Below, one piece after another: positions 33,200 through 42,001 of a DNA stretch of 64,000 nt. Position 1 is the first letter of the stretch. Each line of letters begins with the position of its first letter. Under the pieces are notes generated by a model. The model saw only the letters and a program-made list of their open reading frames with translations, ran no database searches and was not told where the DNA came from. The stretch is from E44-bin88 sp050123275. Its GTDB lineage: Bacteria; Chloroflexota; Dehalococcoidia; Dehalococcoidales; BS750m-G39. The stretch is from assembly GCA_050123275.1 (NCBI GenBank), contig JASFHK010000006.1:36055-100054 (forward strand), given 5' to 3'. The translations under genes were made by a program, and so were the position numbers.

Positions 33200-34000
33200 T
33201 CAAACGTTAAAACGCATCATTATCGCTTCCAGGACACCGCCCGCAATCGCTCTTACCCGGGGGCGGATGGTGTAACAGGCGTCTATATCTTTGGAAGGGT
33301 CAACCTCGCCCAGCTTGGTGCCTTTGGTCACCGTGGTCCCGTCGCGAAGCAAGGCCCGGATGACGCCGTCTATCTCCGCTTTGAACTGGTGCTCGCCGAC
33401 CCTGGCCACCACGTCGCCCGCCGCCACCATATCGCCGATTCCCTTGTCGGTGAGGAACTGTCCGTCGCTAGGGGAGTGCCAGACCCTTTCCGTGGTCAGG
33501 CCGCCGATGGTGACCGGTATGCCCGTGTTCGCCTCCGCCCCGCCCCTGGTGATTACCCGTCCCAGGCGCTCGCTGTTGTTGGTCTCGATGACCACGTGGA
33601 CATCATCGTTGGTCTTGAAGCCGGGCCCCAGACCGATGACGAGCGGGGCGTCGCTGGGCCTGGTGCCGGTGTTTTTCTTGGCCATCAGCGCGTCGATAAG
33701 CACGGCGGGCCTGAGGGCGTCTTTAGCCAGCGTCTCCGGGTCGACGAGAATAGGCAGCTCCTTCTGGCGCCACACCCGGGCGATATCATCCGGCGAGTAT
33801 ATCCTGCGGGCGATTATTCCCTCGACCTCTTTTTCCCCCTCGTATATCGCCTCGCAGAAGGCGACCCCGCGGCTGACGGCCAGCGGTTGCGCCGTCTCCG
33901 TCATGCAGACGCGGAAGCGGGCGCGCGCCAGCTTGTGTGCCACGCCGCTGGCAACCTCGCCGCCGCTACGGATAAGAACCACCAGGTTAGCTAAGTCCAT
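33200..34000 (-). CDS. yqeB: YqeB/EF2563-type selenium-dependent molybdenum hydroxylase system protein
   Basis: A 266-residue protein of the YqeB (EF2563) family, starting MDLANLVVLIRSGGEVASGVAHKL, a Rossmann-like nucleotide-binding segment. The family is a marker of selenium-dependent molybdenum hydroxylases, in which labile selenium replaces the Moco sulfur. No selD, yqeC or other selenium genes are visible nearby. It forms a pair with xdhC and lies 11 bases after the double CoA-transferase, which suggests one transcript from about 36800. Family membership is confident; selenium dependence here is inference. Confidence 0.88.
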   Translation of the reverse strand: MDLANLVVLIRSGGEVASGVAHKLARARFRVCMTETAQPLAVSRGVAFCEAIYEGEKEVEGIIARRIYSPDDIARVWRQKELPILVDPETLAKDALRPAVLIDALMAKKNTGTRPSDAPLVIGLGPGFKTNDDVHVVIETNNSERLGRVITRGGAEANTGIPVTIGGLTTERVWHSPSDGQFLTDKGIGDMVAAGDVVARVGEHQFKAEIDGVIRALLRDGTTVTKGTKLGEVDPSKDIDACYTIRPRVRAIAGGVLEAIMMRFNV

Positions 34001-34011
34001 ATGTTTCCTAC

Positions 34012-36729
34012 CTATATTATACCCGTTTTTTTCAACTCGTCTAACCGGGCGGCGTCGAAGCCCAGATATTCCCGGTAGACGGCCTCGTTTTCATGGCCCA
34101 CGGGCTGGCAAACCCACTTCGTCCTGATGGGTGTTTTGGTCATCTTATGCTGGGCCTGGGCGACGATAATCTCTCCGTAGACAGGGTCCTTAACCGGGGT
34201 GAACATGCCCCTGTCCAGCCAGTTAGCGTCTTTCATCGGCTCCATAGGGGAGCAGACCGGCGCCACCACCGGTGTGATGGGGGCCAGGCGCCCTTTTTGG
34301 GAATACTCTATCGACATGGTTACCAGCTCGTCGTTGGTGTATTTGCGTGTTTCGGCAAAGACCAGAGGTGCCCATTTCAACTGCTCTTCCTTACGCATAA
34401 AAAACTGCAGCGTCTTCCAGTCGGCGGCACCCCACTCGTCCCATTTCCCCACCATATCGGCGAAGGCCTGCCACATCTCCAGCCTCAAGCCGCCCAGGAA
34501 AACGGCGCCGTCCTTGGTCGGCGCGAAACAGTAGAGCCAGCCGGCGATATCCAGGCTGCCGAAGCGCTCGCAGATAATACCCGTTTCCTGGTACCACAGG
34601 GCGGCGTAGTCGTCGAAGCGGGCGTAGGCTTCCGCCGTGGCCACGTCCAACGCCTGTCCCCGGCCGCTCGTCTTTCGCCAGTGCAACGCCGCCAGTATAC
34701 CCACGCCCATAAACGTCCCCGGCTGTATCCAGCCTATCCAGGGCCCGGCCTTGGTGGGCACCGCCCAGGGGCAATCGTCGTAGCTCTTGCCTTCGGGCAT
34801 GACCTCCCCCGTCGCCGATTGCACCGAAGAGCGGGCCTGGGCGATATTATCGTAGTCGGGCATCGGGTTACGGCTCATCGGCCCGAACTGCCCGTAGCCG
34901 GTGATGGAAGCGAATATCAGCTTCGGGTTGAGCTTCTTTAATTCCTCGTAGCCGACGCCCCACTCATCCATCACCCCCGGCAGGAAGGTCTCGATGAGCA
35001 CATCGGCTTTAGCCACCAGTTTTTTCAGTATCTCCCTGCCCGCGGCCTCTTTAAGGTTGAGGGTAATGTGGCGCTTGTTACGGCCCTCGGTCAGGTAGTT
35101 GAGCCCCTCGCCCTGGTGCAGCATGCCGTAGGGGGTGCAGGTCCGTATGAAGTCCCCCTCGGGCGGCTCTATGCGCAGTACCTTGGCCCCGAACTCGGCC
35201 AGCATCGAGGAGCAGTAGCAACCGGCGTAGCTCTTGTAGCTCAGGTCGAGGACGGTTATGTCGTCCAGGGCTTCGGGCTTAGTGTGGGCGATGACAGGGT
35301 CATCCCTATCCCTGATTAATTGCAGAAAGGCGGCCTGCTCTTCAAGGGCGGCCTTCTTTTTCTTATCGGGAGGGGCCTTGGCGGCGAACTGCGACAGGTC
35401 CAAAGACGTTCTCACCCCGGCCTTACCGTCCCAGTCCGAAGGCGGGCGGCGGGTGGGAGCATCGGCCCATTTACCTAGGGCGCCGCATTGATACAGGTGC
35501 TTAATCTCAGCCTCCGTCTTACCCAGCACCTCGGTCAGGATATATTCGTTGTCGAAGCCCACCGGCCTGGCTCCCCATTCGACCTTGGGAGGGCTCTGCG
35601 ACATCATCACCGGCAGCTCGTGGTCGAGGTATTTGCCGAGCATGGCGTCGTTCACCTCGGTCATGAAGCCGCGCTCCCGGAAATGCCTGTCCTCCACCAC
35701 TTCTTTGGTGTTATAGACATGGCTGGCGGCGAAGCCATTCTCTGCCGCCAGTGCCTCGATTTCTTGGGTAGTCTTCGTTCTCGCCCAGTCGGCGATAATC
35801 TTGAGAATGGCGGTGGCGTTATCGTCCTTGAGACGCGCCAGGTGCTCCTTGAAGCGCGGGTCGTCGGCCAGTTCCGGCCGGCCCATTGCTTTACATAATC
35901 CCTTGAACTCATCCGGGGCGGGGGCGGCGATAGCCACGAAGCTGCCGTCAGCGCAATAGAAGGTGTCGGCGGGGCAGATAGATAAATCGCGGTTGCCGGA
36001 GGGCATGGCCGTCTTGCCCGTGAGCTGCTGGTAGGGCCAAACCCAGGTTATCGCCCGCATGATAGCCTCGGTCTGGGACAGCTCGATGAACTGTCCCTTA
36101 CCCGTCTTCTCCCGGTAGTGCAAGGCGGTCAATGCCGCCAGCTCGCCCATTAGGGCGCCGTAGTTATCGCAGATGTACAGTCGGTTCTTCAGGGGCGGCT
36201 GGCCGAGGAAGCTGGAAAGCCAGGCGTACCCCGAAAAAGCCTGCGAAGCGCCGTCGTTAGAGGGGCGGTTTTCGTGGGCGTACTGCCCCCACTGGCCGAA
36301 GCCGTTCTTGGCCAGGTAAATGATGCCGGGGTTGATTTCACGTATCTGGCGGTAGCCGATATTCCAGCTCTCCATGACTCCCGGGCGGAGGTTATTCTCA
36401 ATAATGTCGGCCTTGGCGGCGAGCTCCTGGAATATCTTTTGCGCCTCTCTGAGATGCAGGTCGAGACCCATCCAGTACTTGTTGGTGTTCATATGGGCGA
36501 AGGCCACCCCCTGCTCACGAAAGTGATAACCGAAGGGGGTCAGGTCGCGACAGGTATCGCCCATGGGTGGAATTTCACACTTGATGACCTCGGCGCCCAT
36601 CTCGGCCAAGAAGCCGGGGCCGGCCGGGCCCAGCAGCAGGGTGCAAACCTCTAGTACCCTGATGCCTTTCAGAGGGGAAGGACTGGAGTGCTTTTTCTCT
36701 TTGTAATTGCGCCACGTTACGTCTGCCAT
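34012..36729 (-). CDS. Double CaiB/BaiF CoA-transferase, second domain lacking the catalytic Asp
   Basis: A 905-residue fusion of two class III CoA-transferase domains, about 20-450 and 485-900. Domain 1 keeps the catalytic Asp (Asp188 in LYICDNYG), 15 residues before its ALH turn and REKTGKGQ. In domain 2 the same position, 15 residues before AALHW, is Trp667 (WIGWIQPG). So the second half is probably inactive as a transferase and may shape the dimer-like fold or bind a second substrate. Class III enzymes normally form interlocked homodimers; a fused pair with one dead half is a pseudo-heterodimer. It heads the yqeB-xdhC group, hinting at an acid activated for molybdenum-dependent hydroxylation. 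Confidence 0.9.
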   Translation of the reverse strand: MADVTWRNYKEKKHSSPSPLKGIRVLEVCTLLLGPAGPGFLAEMGAEVIKCEIPPMGDTCRDLTPFGYHFREQGVAFAHMNTNKYWMGLDLHLREAQKIFQELAAKADIIENNLRPGVMESWNIGYRQIREINPGIIYLAKNGFGQWGQYAHENRPSNDGASQAFSGYAWLSSFLGQPPLKNRLYICDNYGALMGELAALTALHYREKTGKGQFIELSQTEAIMRAITWVWPYQQLTGKTAMPSGNRDLSICPADTFYCADGSFVAIAAPAPDEFKGLCKAMGRPELADDPRFKEHLARLKDDNATAILKIIADWARTKTTQEIEALAAENGFAASHVYNTKEVVEDRHFRERGFMTEVNDAMLGKYLDHELPVMMSQSPPKVEWGARPVGFDNEYILTEVLGKTEAEIKHLYQCGALGKWADAPTRRPPSDWDGKAGVRTSLDLSQFAAKAPPDKKKKAALEEQAAFLQLIRDRDDPVIAHTKPEALDDITVLDLSYKSYAGCYCSSMLAEFGAKVLRIEPPEGDFIRTCTPYGMLHQGEGLNYLTEGRNKRHITLNLKEAAGREILKKLVAKADVLIETFLPGVMDEWGVGYEELKKLNPKLIFASITGYGQFGPMSRNPMPDYDNIAQARSSVQSATGEVMPEGKSYDDCPWAVPTKAGPWIGWIQPGTFMGVGILAALHWRKTSGRGQALDVATAEAYARFDDYAALWYQETGIICERFGSLDIAGWLYCFAPTKDGAVFLGGLRLEMWQAFADMVGKWDEWGAADWKTLQFFMRKEEQLKWAPLVFAETRKYTNDELVTMSIEYSQKGRLAPITPVVAPVCSPMEPMKDANWLDRGMFTPVKDPVYGEIIVAQAQHKMTKTPIRTKWVCQPVGHENEAVYREYLGFDAARLDELKKTGII

Positions 36730-36779
36730 GGTACTACACTGGTTTCCTTTCTTTGAGGTTCCGCCACCGCCCAGGACCT

Positions 36780-36807
36780 TTGGACAATTTTAGAAGTTAT
36801 TTATAGT
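36780..36807 (+). promoter_or_regulatory. Candidate promoter of glycerate 2-kinase
   Basis: -35 TTGGAC (36780-36785), a 16-base spacer and -10 TATAGT (36802-36807). It overlaps the divergent promoter of the CoA-transferase gene, so only one could be used at a time. Confidence 0.4.
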
Positions 36808-36816
36808 TCGCGTCAA
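36787..36816 (-). promoter_or_regulatory. Promoter of the double CoA-transferase/yqeB/xdhC operon
   Basis: On the minus strand, -35 TTGACG (36811-36816), an 18-base spacer and -10 TAAAAT (36787-36792); the start codon at 36729 follows after 57 bases. Confidence 0.55.
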
Positions 36817-36872
36817 GCTTACCGCCTGGTTGTATTCCGCGAGCCGGATTCCTGGTGTATTATAGGAGGGAG

Positions 36873-38219
36873 ATGATAGTCAAAAACCACGGTGATCTGG
36901 CCACCTCCGCAACCAGGGAAAAGGCACTAAGGATAATCGAAGCCGGTATCAGAAGCGTGTTGCCGGTAAACATAATGAAGGCGGCTGTCGGCTATGATGC
37001 CGTCAGACGTACTCTGGACGTAAAAGGGGATAGTTTCCACCTGAAAGAGGGGCGGCTTTTCGTTATCGGCGGCGGCAAGGCCAGCGGGCTTATGGCGCAG
37101 GCGCTGGAGTCAATCGTCGGTGCCGAAAACATAACCGCGGGCACGGTCAATTTTAAGGGCGGCGAGGTCAAAACACAAAGGGTTAAGGCCGTAATCGCGG
37201 GTCACCCCGTTCCCGACCGGCGCGGCCTTAACGGCGTCGAGGCCATGCTGGCCTTAAAAAAGCGTTACTCAATAGGCGAAAAGGATATCGTCGTCTGCCT
37301 GCTCTCCGGCGGCGGCTCGGCGCTGATGCCTTACCCCGTGGCCGAAATAAGCCTGGAAGACAAGCAGGCCGTCACCGGGTTGCTCATCGGCTCCGGGGCT
37401 AGCATAGACGAGGTCAATATCGTCAGGAAGCACCTTTCCCGGATCAAGGGCGGTAGCTTAGGCGCTTTTTACGCACCGGCCAGGGTGATTTCCCTGATAC
37501 TATCCGATGTCGTCGGTAACGACCTGGCTACTATTGCCTCCGGGCCCACCGTTACCGACCCCTCCACCTTCGCTGAGGCTCATGGGGTGCTAAAGCGGTA
37601 CGACCTGCTCGCCAAAGCCCCCCGGAGCGTGGTCGGCTACATCGAAAAAGGGATAAAAGGTGAAGCGCCGGAGACGCCCAAGACACTGGAAAACTGCCGC
37701 AACTATGTAATCGGCGATAACGGGCTGGCGCTGGAGGCGATGGCCGGAGAGGCCGGGAAGTTGGGGCTCAACTCCCTTATCCTAACCAGCCGCCAGACCG
37801 GCGATACCGCCGGGGTCGCCCGCTTCAGGGCCGGAGAGATAATCGCTAACAAACACGCGGGGCACGACGTGCTGCTCATCGGCGGCGAGACCACCATCAA
37901 GCTGCCGCCCGAAGCGGGCAGTGGAGGCCGCAATCAGCACTACGCCGCCGTCTCCATGCTGGCGCTGGCGGACTATCCCGAAAACTGGCTGGTGGCTGCC
38001 GTCGGTACCGACGGCTCCGACTTCCTGCCCGATGTCGCCGGCGCTATGGTTGACCGGAACTCGCTGGATACTGCCAAGGCTAAAGGCCTGGACATAGCCG
38101 CCTATATCGAGAAATGCGACAGCAACACGTTGCTCAAGGCTATCGGCAACTCGCTGGTAGAAACCGGGGACACGGGGACGAATGTGGGCGACGTTATCGT
38201 CTATCTGGCGGGTAAATAG
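36873..38219 (+). CDS. Glycerate 2-kinase (DUF4147/MOFRL type)
   Basis: A 448-residue class II glycerate kinase that phosphorylates D-glycerate to 2-phosphoglycerate with ATP. The N-terminal DUF4147 domain shows VIGGGKASGLMAQ and LLSGGGSALMPYP; the C-terminal MOFRL domain shows LLIGGETTIKLP with GGRNQH and VAAVGTDGSDF. I start it at ATG 36873, seven bases after an AGGAGGG site; an upstream GTG is open but lacks a site. It could recycle glycerate released from mannosylglycerate (mpgS, 17-18 kb), feeding 2-phosphoglycerate to the apgM/pgk enzymes encoded at 56-58 kb. Confidence 0.92.
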   Translation: MIVKNHGDLATSATREKALRIIEAGIRSVLPVNIMKAAVGYDAVRRTLDVKGDSFHLKEGRLFVIGGGKASGLMAQALESIVGAENITAGTVNFKGGEVKTQRVKAVIAGHPVPDRRGLNGVEAMLALKKRYSIGEKDIVVCLLSGGGSALMPYPVAEISLEDKQAVTGLLIGSGASIDEVNIVRKHLSRIKGGSLGAFYAPARVISLILSDVVGNDLATIASGPTVTDPSTFAEAHGVLKRYDLLAKAPRSVVGYIEKGIKGEAPETPKTLENCRNYVIGDNGLALEAMAGEAGKLGLNSLILTSRQTGDTAGVARFRAGEIIANKHAGHDVLLIGGETTIKLPPEAGSGGRNQHYAAVSMLALADYPENWLVAAVGTDGSDFLPDVAGAMVDRNSLDTAKAKGLDIAAYIEKCDSNTLLKAIGNSLVETGDTGTNVGDVIVYLAGK

Positions 38220-38220
38220 C

Positions 38221-38862
38221 CTATTTCAGCCCGTGCTGCAGGGCGACGACGGCGGCCTGAGTACGGTCAGCGACATTTAGCTTGGAAAGTATGGTGCTGA
38301 CGTGGTTACGCACCGTGCCCTCGGAGAGAAAGAGGCGCTCGGCTATGTCCTTGTTATTCAGGCCCCTGGCCAGCAGGCGCAACACCTCTATCTCCCTCTC
38401 CGTCAGCTTATCGGTAATCATGGTGGGGGAAGCAACGGACTGGTTGGAGACATGCTCAATCACTTTGCCGGCCACGGAGGGGTCGATATAGACCTTGCCG
38501 CTTACCGTGCCTCTGATGACCTTAACCACCTCGTCGCGGGGGGTGTCTTTAAGTAGGTAGCCCGAAGCTCCCGCGTTGATAGCGTCGAAGACCCACTCGT
38601 CGTCGTCATAGGTGGTGAGCACCAGGACTTTGACATCGGGGTATCTGGCTCTTATCTGGCGGGTGGCTTCAACACCGTTCATCACCGGCATCTTTAAATC
38701 CATCAGGACTAGGTCGGGGCTTTTCTTGGCCGTCAGCTCCACCGCCTCGGCGCCGTCCTCGGCGGTGCCGACGACATCGATATCCGGCTCCAGCTTGAGC
38801 AGCATCTCCAGCCCGTCGCGGACGATGGCCTGGTCGTCACAGATAATAACCTTCATCTTCAT
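38221..38862 (-). CDS. NarL/LuxR-family response regulator
   Basis: A 213-residue response regulator. The receiver domain (1-120) has the acidic pair Asp9-Asp10, phosphoacceptor Asp55 in LVLMDLKMP, the Thr/Ser switch in LVLTTYDDD and Lys in YLLKDTPRDE. The C-terminal LuxR helix-turn-helix (about 150-213) reads LTEREIEVLRLLARGLNNKDIA. It lies six bases after the histidine kinase, its obvious partner. Targets are unknown; the neighbouring VTC/DUF4956 cluster on the other strand is possible. Confidence 0.95.
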   Translation of the reverse strand: MKMKVIICDDQAIVRDGLEMLLKLEPDIDVVGTAEDGAEAVELTAKKSPDLVLMDLKMPVMNGVEATRQIRARYPDVKVLVLTTYDDDEWVFDAINAGASGYLLKDTPRDEVVKVIRGTVSGKVYIDPSVAGKVIEHVSNQSVASPTMITDKLTEREIEVLRLLARGLNNKDIAERLFLSEGTVRNHVSTILSKLNVADRTQAAVVALQHGLK

Positions 38863-38868
38863 TTCCGA

Positions 38869-40122
38869 TTATACCGTCAGGCGCACGGTCGTGCCAGCCC
38901 CCGCTTTGCTTATGACATTGAGCTTGCCGCCGATGAAACGGGCGTGTTCTTCAATACCGGTCAGCCCGAAATGGGTGGCTTTATCAACTTTATCCATAGC
39001 GAAACCGGCGCCGTCGTCCTCAATGCCGAGGGTTAGCTTGTCCCCGATAAACTCCAGCCTGACCGCCAGCTTTCTGGCGCCGGCGTGGCTCACCACGTTG
39101 GCGATGGCTTCCTGGGCTACTCGATATACGCCCTGCTCCACGTCGGGAGATAAAGCCGGTATATCCTCGGCTACGGAAAGCTCCAGCTCCAGGTTGGCGC
39201 GCTCGGCAGCGTCCCGGGCTATGGTATTCAAAGCCAGCACCAGTCCCAAATCGTCCAGCGGGCTGGCGCGCAGCGCCTGTAAAGCCCGGCGCGTCTCTTT
39301 CAGTCCGGAGCGGGCGGAAGTCAAGGACTCGTCGAGCAGTGTCCTTGCTGCCTTCGGGTCAACCTCCCAGTAGGCTTTTATCGTCTCCAGTTGGACGGAA
39401 AGGCCGCTCAGGGTATGGGCCAGGGTATCGTGCAACTCCCGCGCCAGACGGTTGCGCTCCCGGGTGGTAGCCAGCTGTTCCAGCGTGCTGGCGTAGTGGG
39501 TGAGGCGCATATTGGCCTCTTCCAGCGATTGTTGCTGGCGTCGCAGGCGGCTCATCAGGTAGCTGATGGAAAAGCCCACCGCCAAGAAGATAACGGTCTG
39601 AATCAGGGTCACCACCGACCATCCCCAAAAGGGAAGGGTGCCCGGCGGTGCGTATGACCAGACTATACTCAGGTTCACGCCGGTAATCCCCAGGATAACC
39701 AGCAGTATGTAAAACCACTTGTACTGCCAGGCCACCAGCAGTAGCCCGATGAAAAGGAAGGGGAAAACGGCCAGTATCGAGCTTTCGGGGGTGGTGAAGC
39801 GGGGGCCGAGTGGGGAGAAAAGGCCGAGCCAGTGGTTGACCAGCAGCGGCAGGACGGTGACGATGGTGACTATCAACGGGATAAAAAACTGCCTGAGCTT
39901 TGTCTGAAGCCAGCGCCAGTAAGCCAGTCCCAGACAAATCAGGGCAATGCCGCCCAGCGCGCCGTAATAATAGAAGCGGTTGGGGTGGGGCGGCGACGGG
40001 GAAGACTGGCTGAACAGAAGCAGCACGATGAGGTAGCCGAGCCAGAGCACGGCGGCAAAGCGAATCAGGCGTATCGCGTCCGAATGGGGCGTAGTTCTCT
40101 CCACAGCGCCATTATAGTTCAT
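38869..40122 (-). CDS. DesK/NarX-type sensor histidine kinase
   Basis: A 417-residue membrane kinase. About five or six hydrophobic helices occupy residues 18-190 with little periplasmic sequence, so it probably senses a signal in or at the membrane. A coiled coil (192-225) leads to the HisKA_3 dimerisation helix with phosphoacceptor His231 in RELHDTLAHTL. The ATPase domain follows, with an N-box VAQEAIANVVSHAGA and G-box EDDGAGF. It is followed six bases later by its NarL-type regulator. The stimulus cannot be read. Confidence 0.93.
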   Translation of the reverse strand: MNYNGAVERTTPHSDAIRLIRFAAVLWLGYLIVLLLFSQSSPSPPHPNRFYYYGALGGIALICLGLAYWRWLQTKLRQFFIPLIVTIVTVLPLLVNHWLGLFSPLGPRFTTPESSILAVFPFLFIGLLLVAWQYKWFYILLVILGITGVNLSIVWSYAPPGTLPFWGWSVVTLIQTVIFLAVGFSISYLMSRLRRQQQSLEEANMRLTHYASTLEQLATTRERNRLARELHDTLAHTLSGLSVQLETIKAYWEVDPKAARTLLDESLTSARSGLKETRRALQALRASPLDDLGLVLALNTIARDAAERANLELELSVAEDIPALSPDVEQGVYRVAQEAIANVVSHAGARKLAVRLEFIGDKLTLGIEDDGAGFAMDKVDKATHFGLTGIEEHARFIGGKLNVISKAGAGTTVRLTV

Positions 40123-40313
40123 CGCTCTTTTTATTGCATGTAACCCCCGTCATAGATTAAGCGCGCCGCGGGTGATGATTGTCATACCAGTCCGCCATGA
40201 AATCACGGCCGAAAGCCCCGTTTCGTGACGAAAAACCCTGTTCAGTGCCTTCATCCTGTGTTAAGCTACGGTAAACTGTTACCCGTACCCGAAAGCCGGT
40301 AGAAAGCAAAGCC
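40123..40313. other. Intergenic spacer, no confident element
   Basis: This spacer separates the divergent histidine kinase gene and the VTC cluster. I see no convincing sigma-70 promoter; a TAAACT at 40272-40277 is the best -10-like hexamer but lacks a good -35. No RNA gene or repeat is evident. Confidence 0.4.
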
Positions 40314-40453
40314 ATGAAAACAAAGCAATCCTTGTTTATCGTCGTGCTCCTGGTTATGGCCGGCTGCGGGCAGCTATCAACGGCAGCAGGAGCATGATGG
40401 GCGGTTTCGGCGGCAATTGGGGCGGCGACTTCGCGCCCCGGCGCACTGATTAG
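40314..40453 (+). pseudogene. Tiny lipoprotein gene, apparently split by a frameshift
   Basis: An ATG at 40314 opens a 27-residue lipoprotein signal peptide with a good lipobox (LVMAGC, Cys18), but the frame ends at TGA 40395-40397. A second ATG at 40394 overlaps that stop and runs 19 codons (MMGGFGGNWGGDF) to TAG at 40451-40453. In one frame the two would make a roughly 45-residue Gly-rich lipoprotein, so this is either a frameshifted remnant or two coupled minigenes. It lies 21 bases before the VTC-domain gene. Evidence is limited to the lipobox and overlap. Confidence 0.4.
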
Positions 40454-40474
40454 TCTTAAGGGAAAGGGAGAAAT

Positions 40475-41242
40475 ATGGCTTTAGCGATAAGGCGGCCCAC
40501 CAAGGATAGGTCGCGGGCGAACTGGCGTATCGAGCGCAAGTTTTTCATTTTGCCCCGCAATATCGGGGTGGCTCACGGGCTTCTTCGCCAGTTGTGCCTT
40601 GCCAGTAGCACCTATCCCTCCGAGCAGATAAATAGCCTTTATTTCGACACGACCGACCTGGACCAATACGAGCGTTCTGCCTCGGGAGACTTTCGTAAGG
40701 ACAAGGTGCGTATACGCTGGTACGGCGAGGACAAAGACCTCCACGGAATGCAACCCGTATTTTTGGAGTTAAAGTCAAGACGCGGCTTTGCCGGCACCAA
40801 ACAGCGTCGTCAATTGCAGATACCGGCGGACTATCTTGCCACGAACCGTCTCGGTAGAGGTATCATCTCTAAAACACTGCTGGCTGACACCATGGCCGAT
40901 TTCGGTTATTTCCCACCCGAGATGCTACAGCCGGTAATTAAGATATCCTACTGGCGCTACCGTTTCAGCGAGATGCTGACCGGGGCAAGCGTGGCTCTCG
41001 ATTGCCGCATACGCTCCACCACGGTAGCCCCTGAGCTTGGCTATGGAGAAAGGGATCTGGAGTTACCGGGCGGAGTTCTTGAGGTTAAGGGGCACGATTT
41101 CGACCTGCCGCTAACGCTGCGCCGGATAAGGATAATGGACTTAGACTGGAGCCGCTTCTCCAAATTCTCGATTTGTATCGAATCGCATACCGAGACGCCG
41201 GGAAGTATCGGGCGCCTGTCGCCTTCGGGAAGGATAATATGA
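40475..41242 (+). CDS. VTC-domain protein (polyphosphate polymerase-like)
   Basis: A 255-residue VTC domain, a triphosphate-tunnel-metalloenzyme fold. Basic and acidic residues that line the tunnel are visible: WRIERKFFILP (E-x-K-like), YPSEQINSLYFDTTDL, DKVRIRWYG, FLELKSRRGFAGTKQR and, late, LPGGVLEVKG. Yeast Vtc4 makes polyphosphate from ATP with this domain; bacterial copies mostly sit beside DUF4956 membrane proteins and CotH or beta-helix proteins, exactly as here. It is soluble and the catalytic role is inferred. The ribosome site AAAGGGAGAA precedes the ATG. Confidence 0.88.
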   Translation: MALAIRRPTKDRSRANWRIERKFFILPRNIGVAHGLLRQLCLASSTYPSEQINSLYFDTTDLDQYERSASGDFRKDKVRIRWYGEDKDLHGMQPVFLELKSRRGFAGTKQRRQLQIPADYLATNRLGRGIISKTLLADTMADFGYFPPEMLQPVIKISYWRYRFSEMLTGASVALDCRIRSTTVAPELGYGERDLELPGGVLEVKGHDFDLPLTLRRIRIMDLDWSRFSKFSICIESHTETPGSIGRLSPSGRII

Positions 41243-41294
41243 CAGTAACCAACCATGACCAAGACCGCAACACAATAACAACAGGAGGCACAAT

Positions 41295-41960
41295 ATGCTA
41301 GAAGAGCTGACAACTCTATTCAGTGCTCCCCTGGGAGTGTGGGAGGCTGTCGTTCGTATCGGACTGTCGCTGGTAGCTTCTGTAATCGTTTATTTCATGT
41401 ACCAGCTTTTTTACGGTTCGAGACATATCGGGGCCGGTGTAAACCGTACTTTTCTCATTGGCGGCCCCGCTATCACCATGATATTCCTGGTTATCCAAAC
41501 GTCCATCCCCCTCGGTATCGGTCTCCTGGGGGCGCTCTCTTTCGTCCGTTTCCGCACGCCGATAAAAGACCCGGCCGAGATAGGCTTTCTCCTGCTTCTG
41601 ATTGCTTCTTCAATCGGCATGGCGACGGGCAACATGATACCGACGGCTATCCTGTTCGCCATCGTTTTCATAACACTGTGGGTCAGGCGGCTGGTGAAGA
41701 ACCGGGGCAGTCTGGCGGGTGGGGGAGGGCACCTGATGATTTCCGTAGACCAGGCTTCCTTCCCCGGACTGGAAAAGAAACTTTCGGCTTTCCTCAACGA
41801 ACGACTCCATGACCTGAGCCTGGACACGATGTCGACGGTGGACGACCGGATAAGCCTCCACTATCGCTATCGGCGTCAGCCGAAATTCGATTGGGCCGCT
41901 TTTACCAACGAGCTTAACGAGCTGGTAGGAACGACCAAGGTCGAGCTTTTCATCAGTTAG
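41295..41960 (+). CDS. DUF4956 membrane protein
   Basis: A 221-residue protein with three or four transmembrane helices (about 18-40, 55-75, 100-130) and a soluble C-terminal domain (about 145-221). The segment ALSFVRFRTPIKDPAEIGFLL is diagnostic of DUF4956. It is encoded between the VTC-domain protein and the beta-helix lipoprotein, and an ACAGGAGG ribosome site precedes the ATG. DUF4956 and VTC proteins are a conserved pair that may make or export a polyphosphate-like polymer; this is known only from gene neighbourhoods. Confidence 0.9.
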   Translation: MLEELTTLFSAPLGVWEAVVRIGLSLVASVIVYFMYQLFYGSRHIGAGVNRTFLIGGPAITMIFLVIQTSIPLGIGLLGALSFVRFRTPIKDPAEIGFLLLLIASSIGMATGNMIPTAILFAIVFITLWVRRLVKNRGSLAGGGGHLMISVDQASFPGLEKKLSAFLNERLHDLSLDTMSTVDDRISLHYRYRRQPKFDWAAFTNELNELVGTTKVELFIS

Positions 41961-42001
41961 TACCCGTCCGGAGGGGAGTATCGATAGGGGGTGGACTGGA
42001 A

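Noticed and set aside
32528..33994. 488-codon plus-strand frame spanning xdhC and yqeB
   Set aside because: It covers two genes with strong family motifs on the other strand; no promoter or ribosome site supports it.
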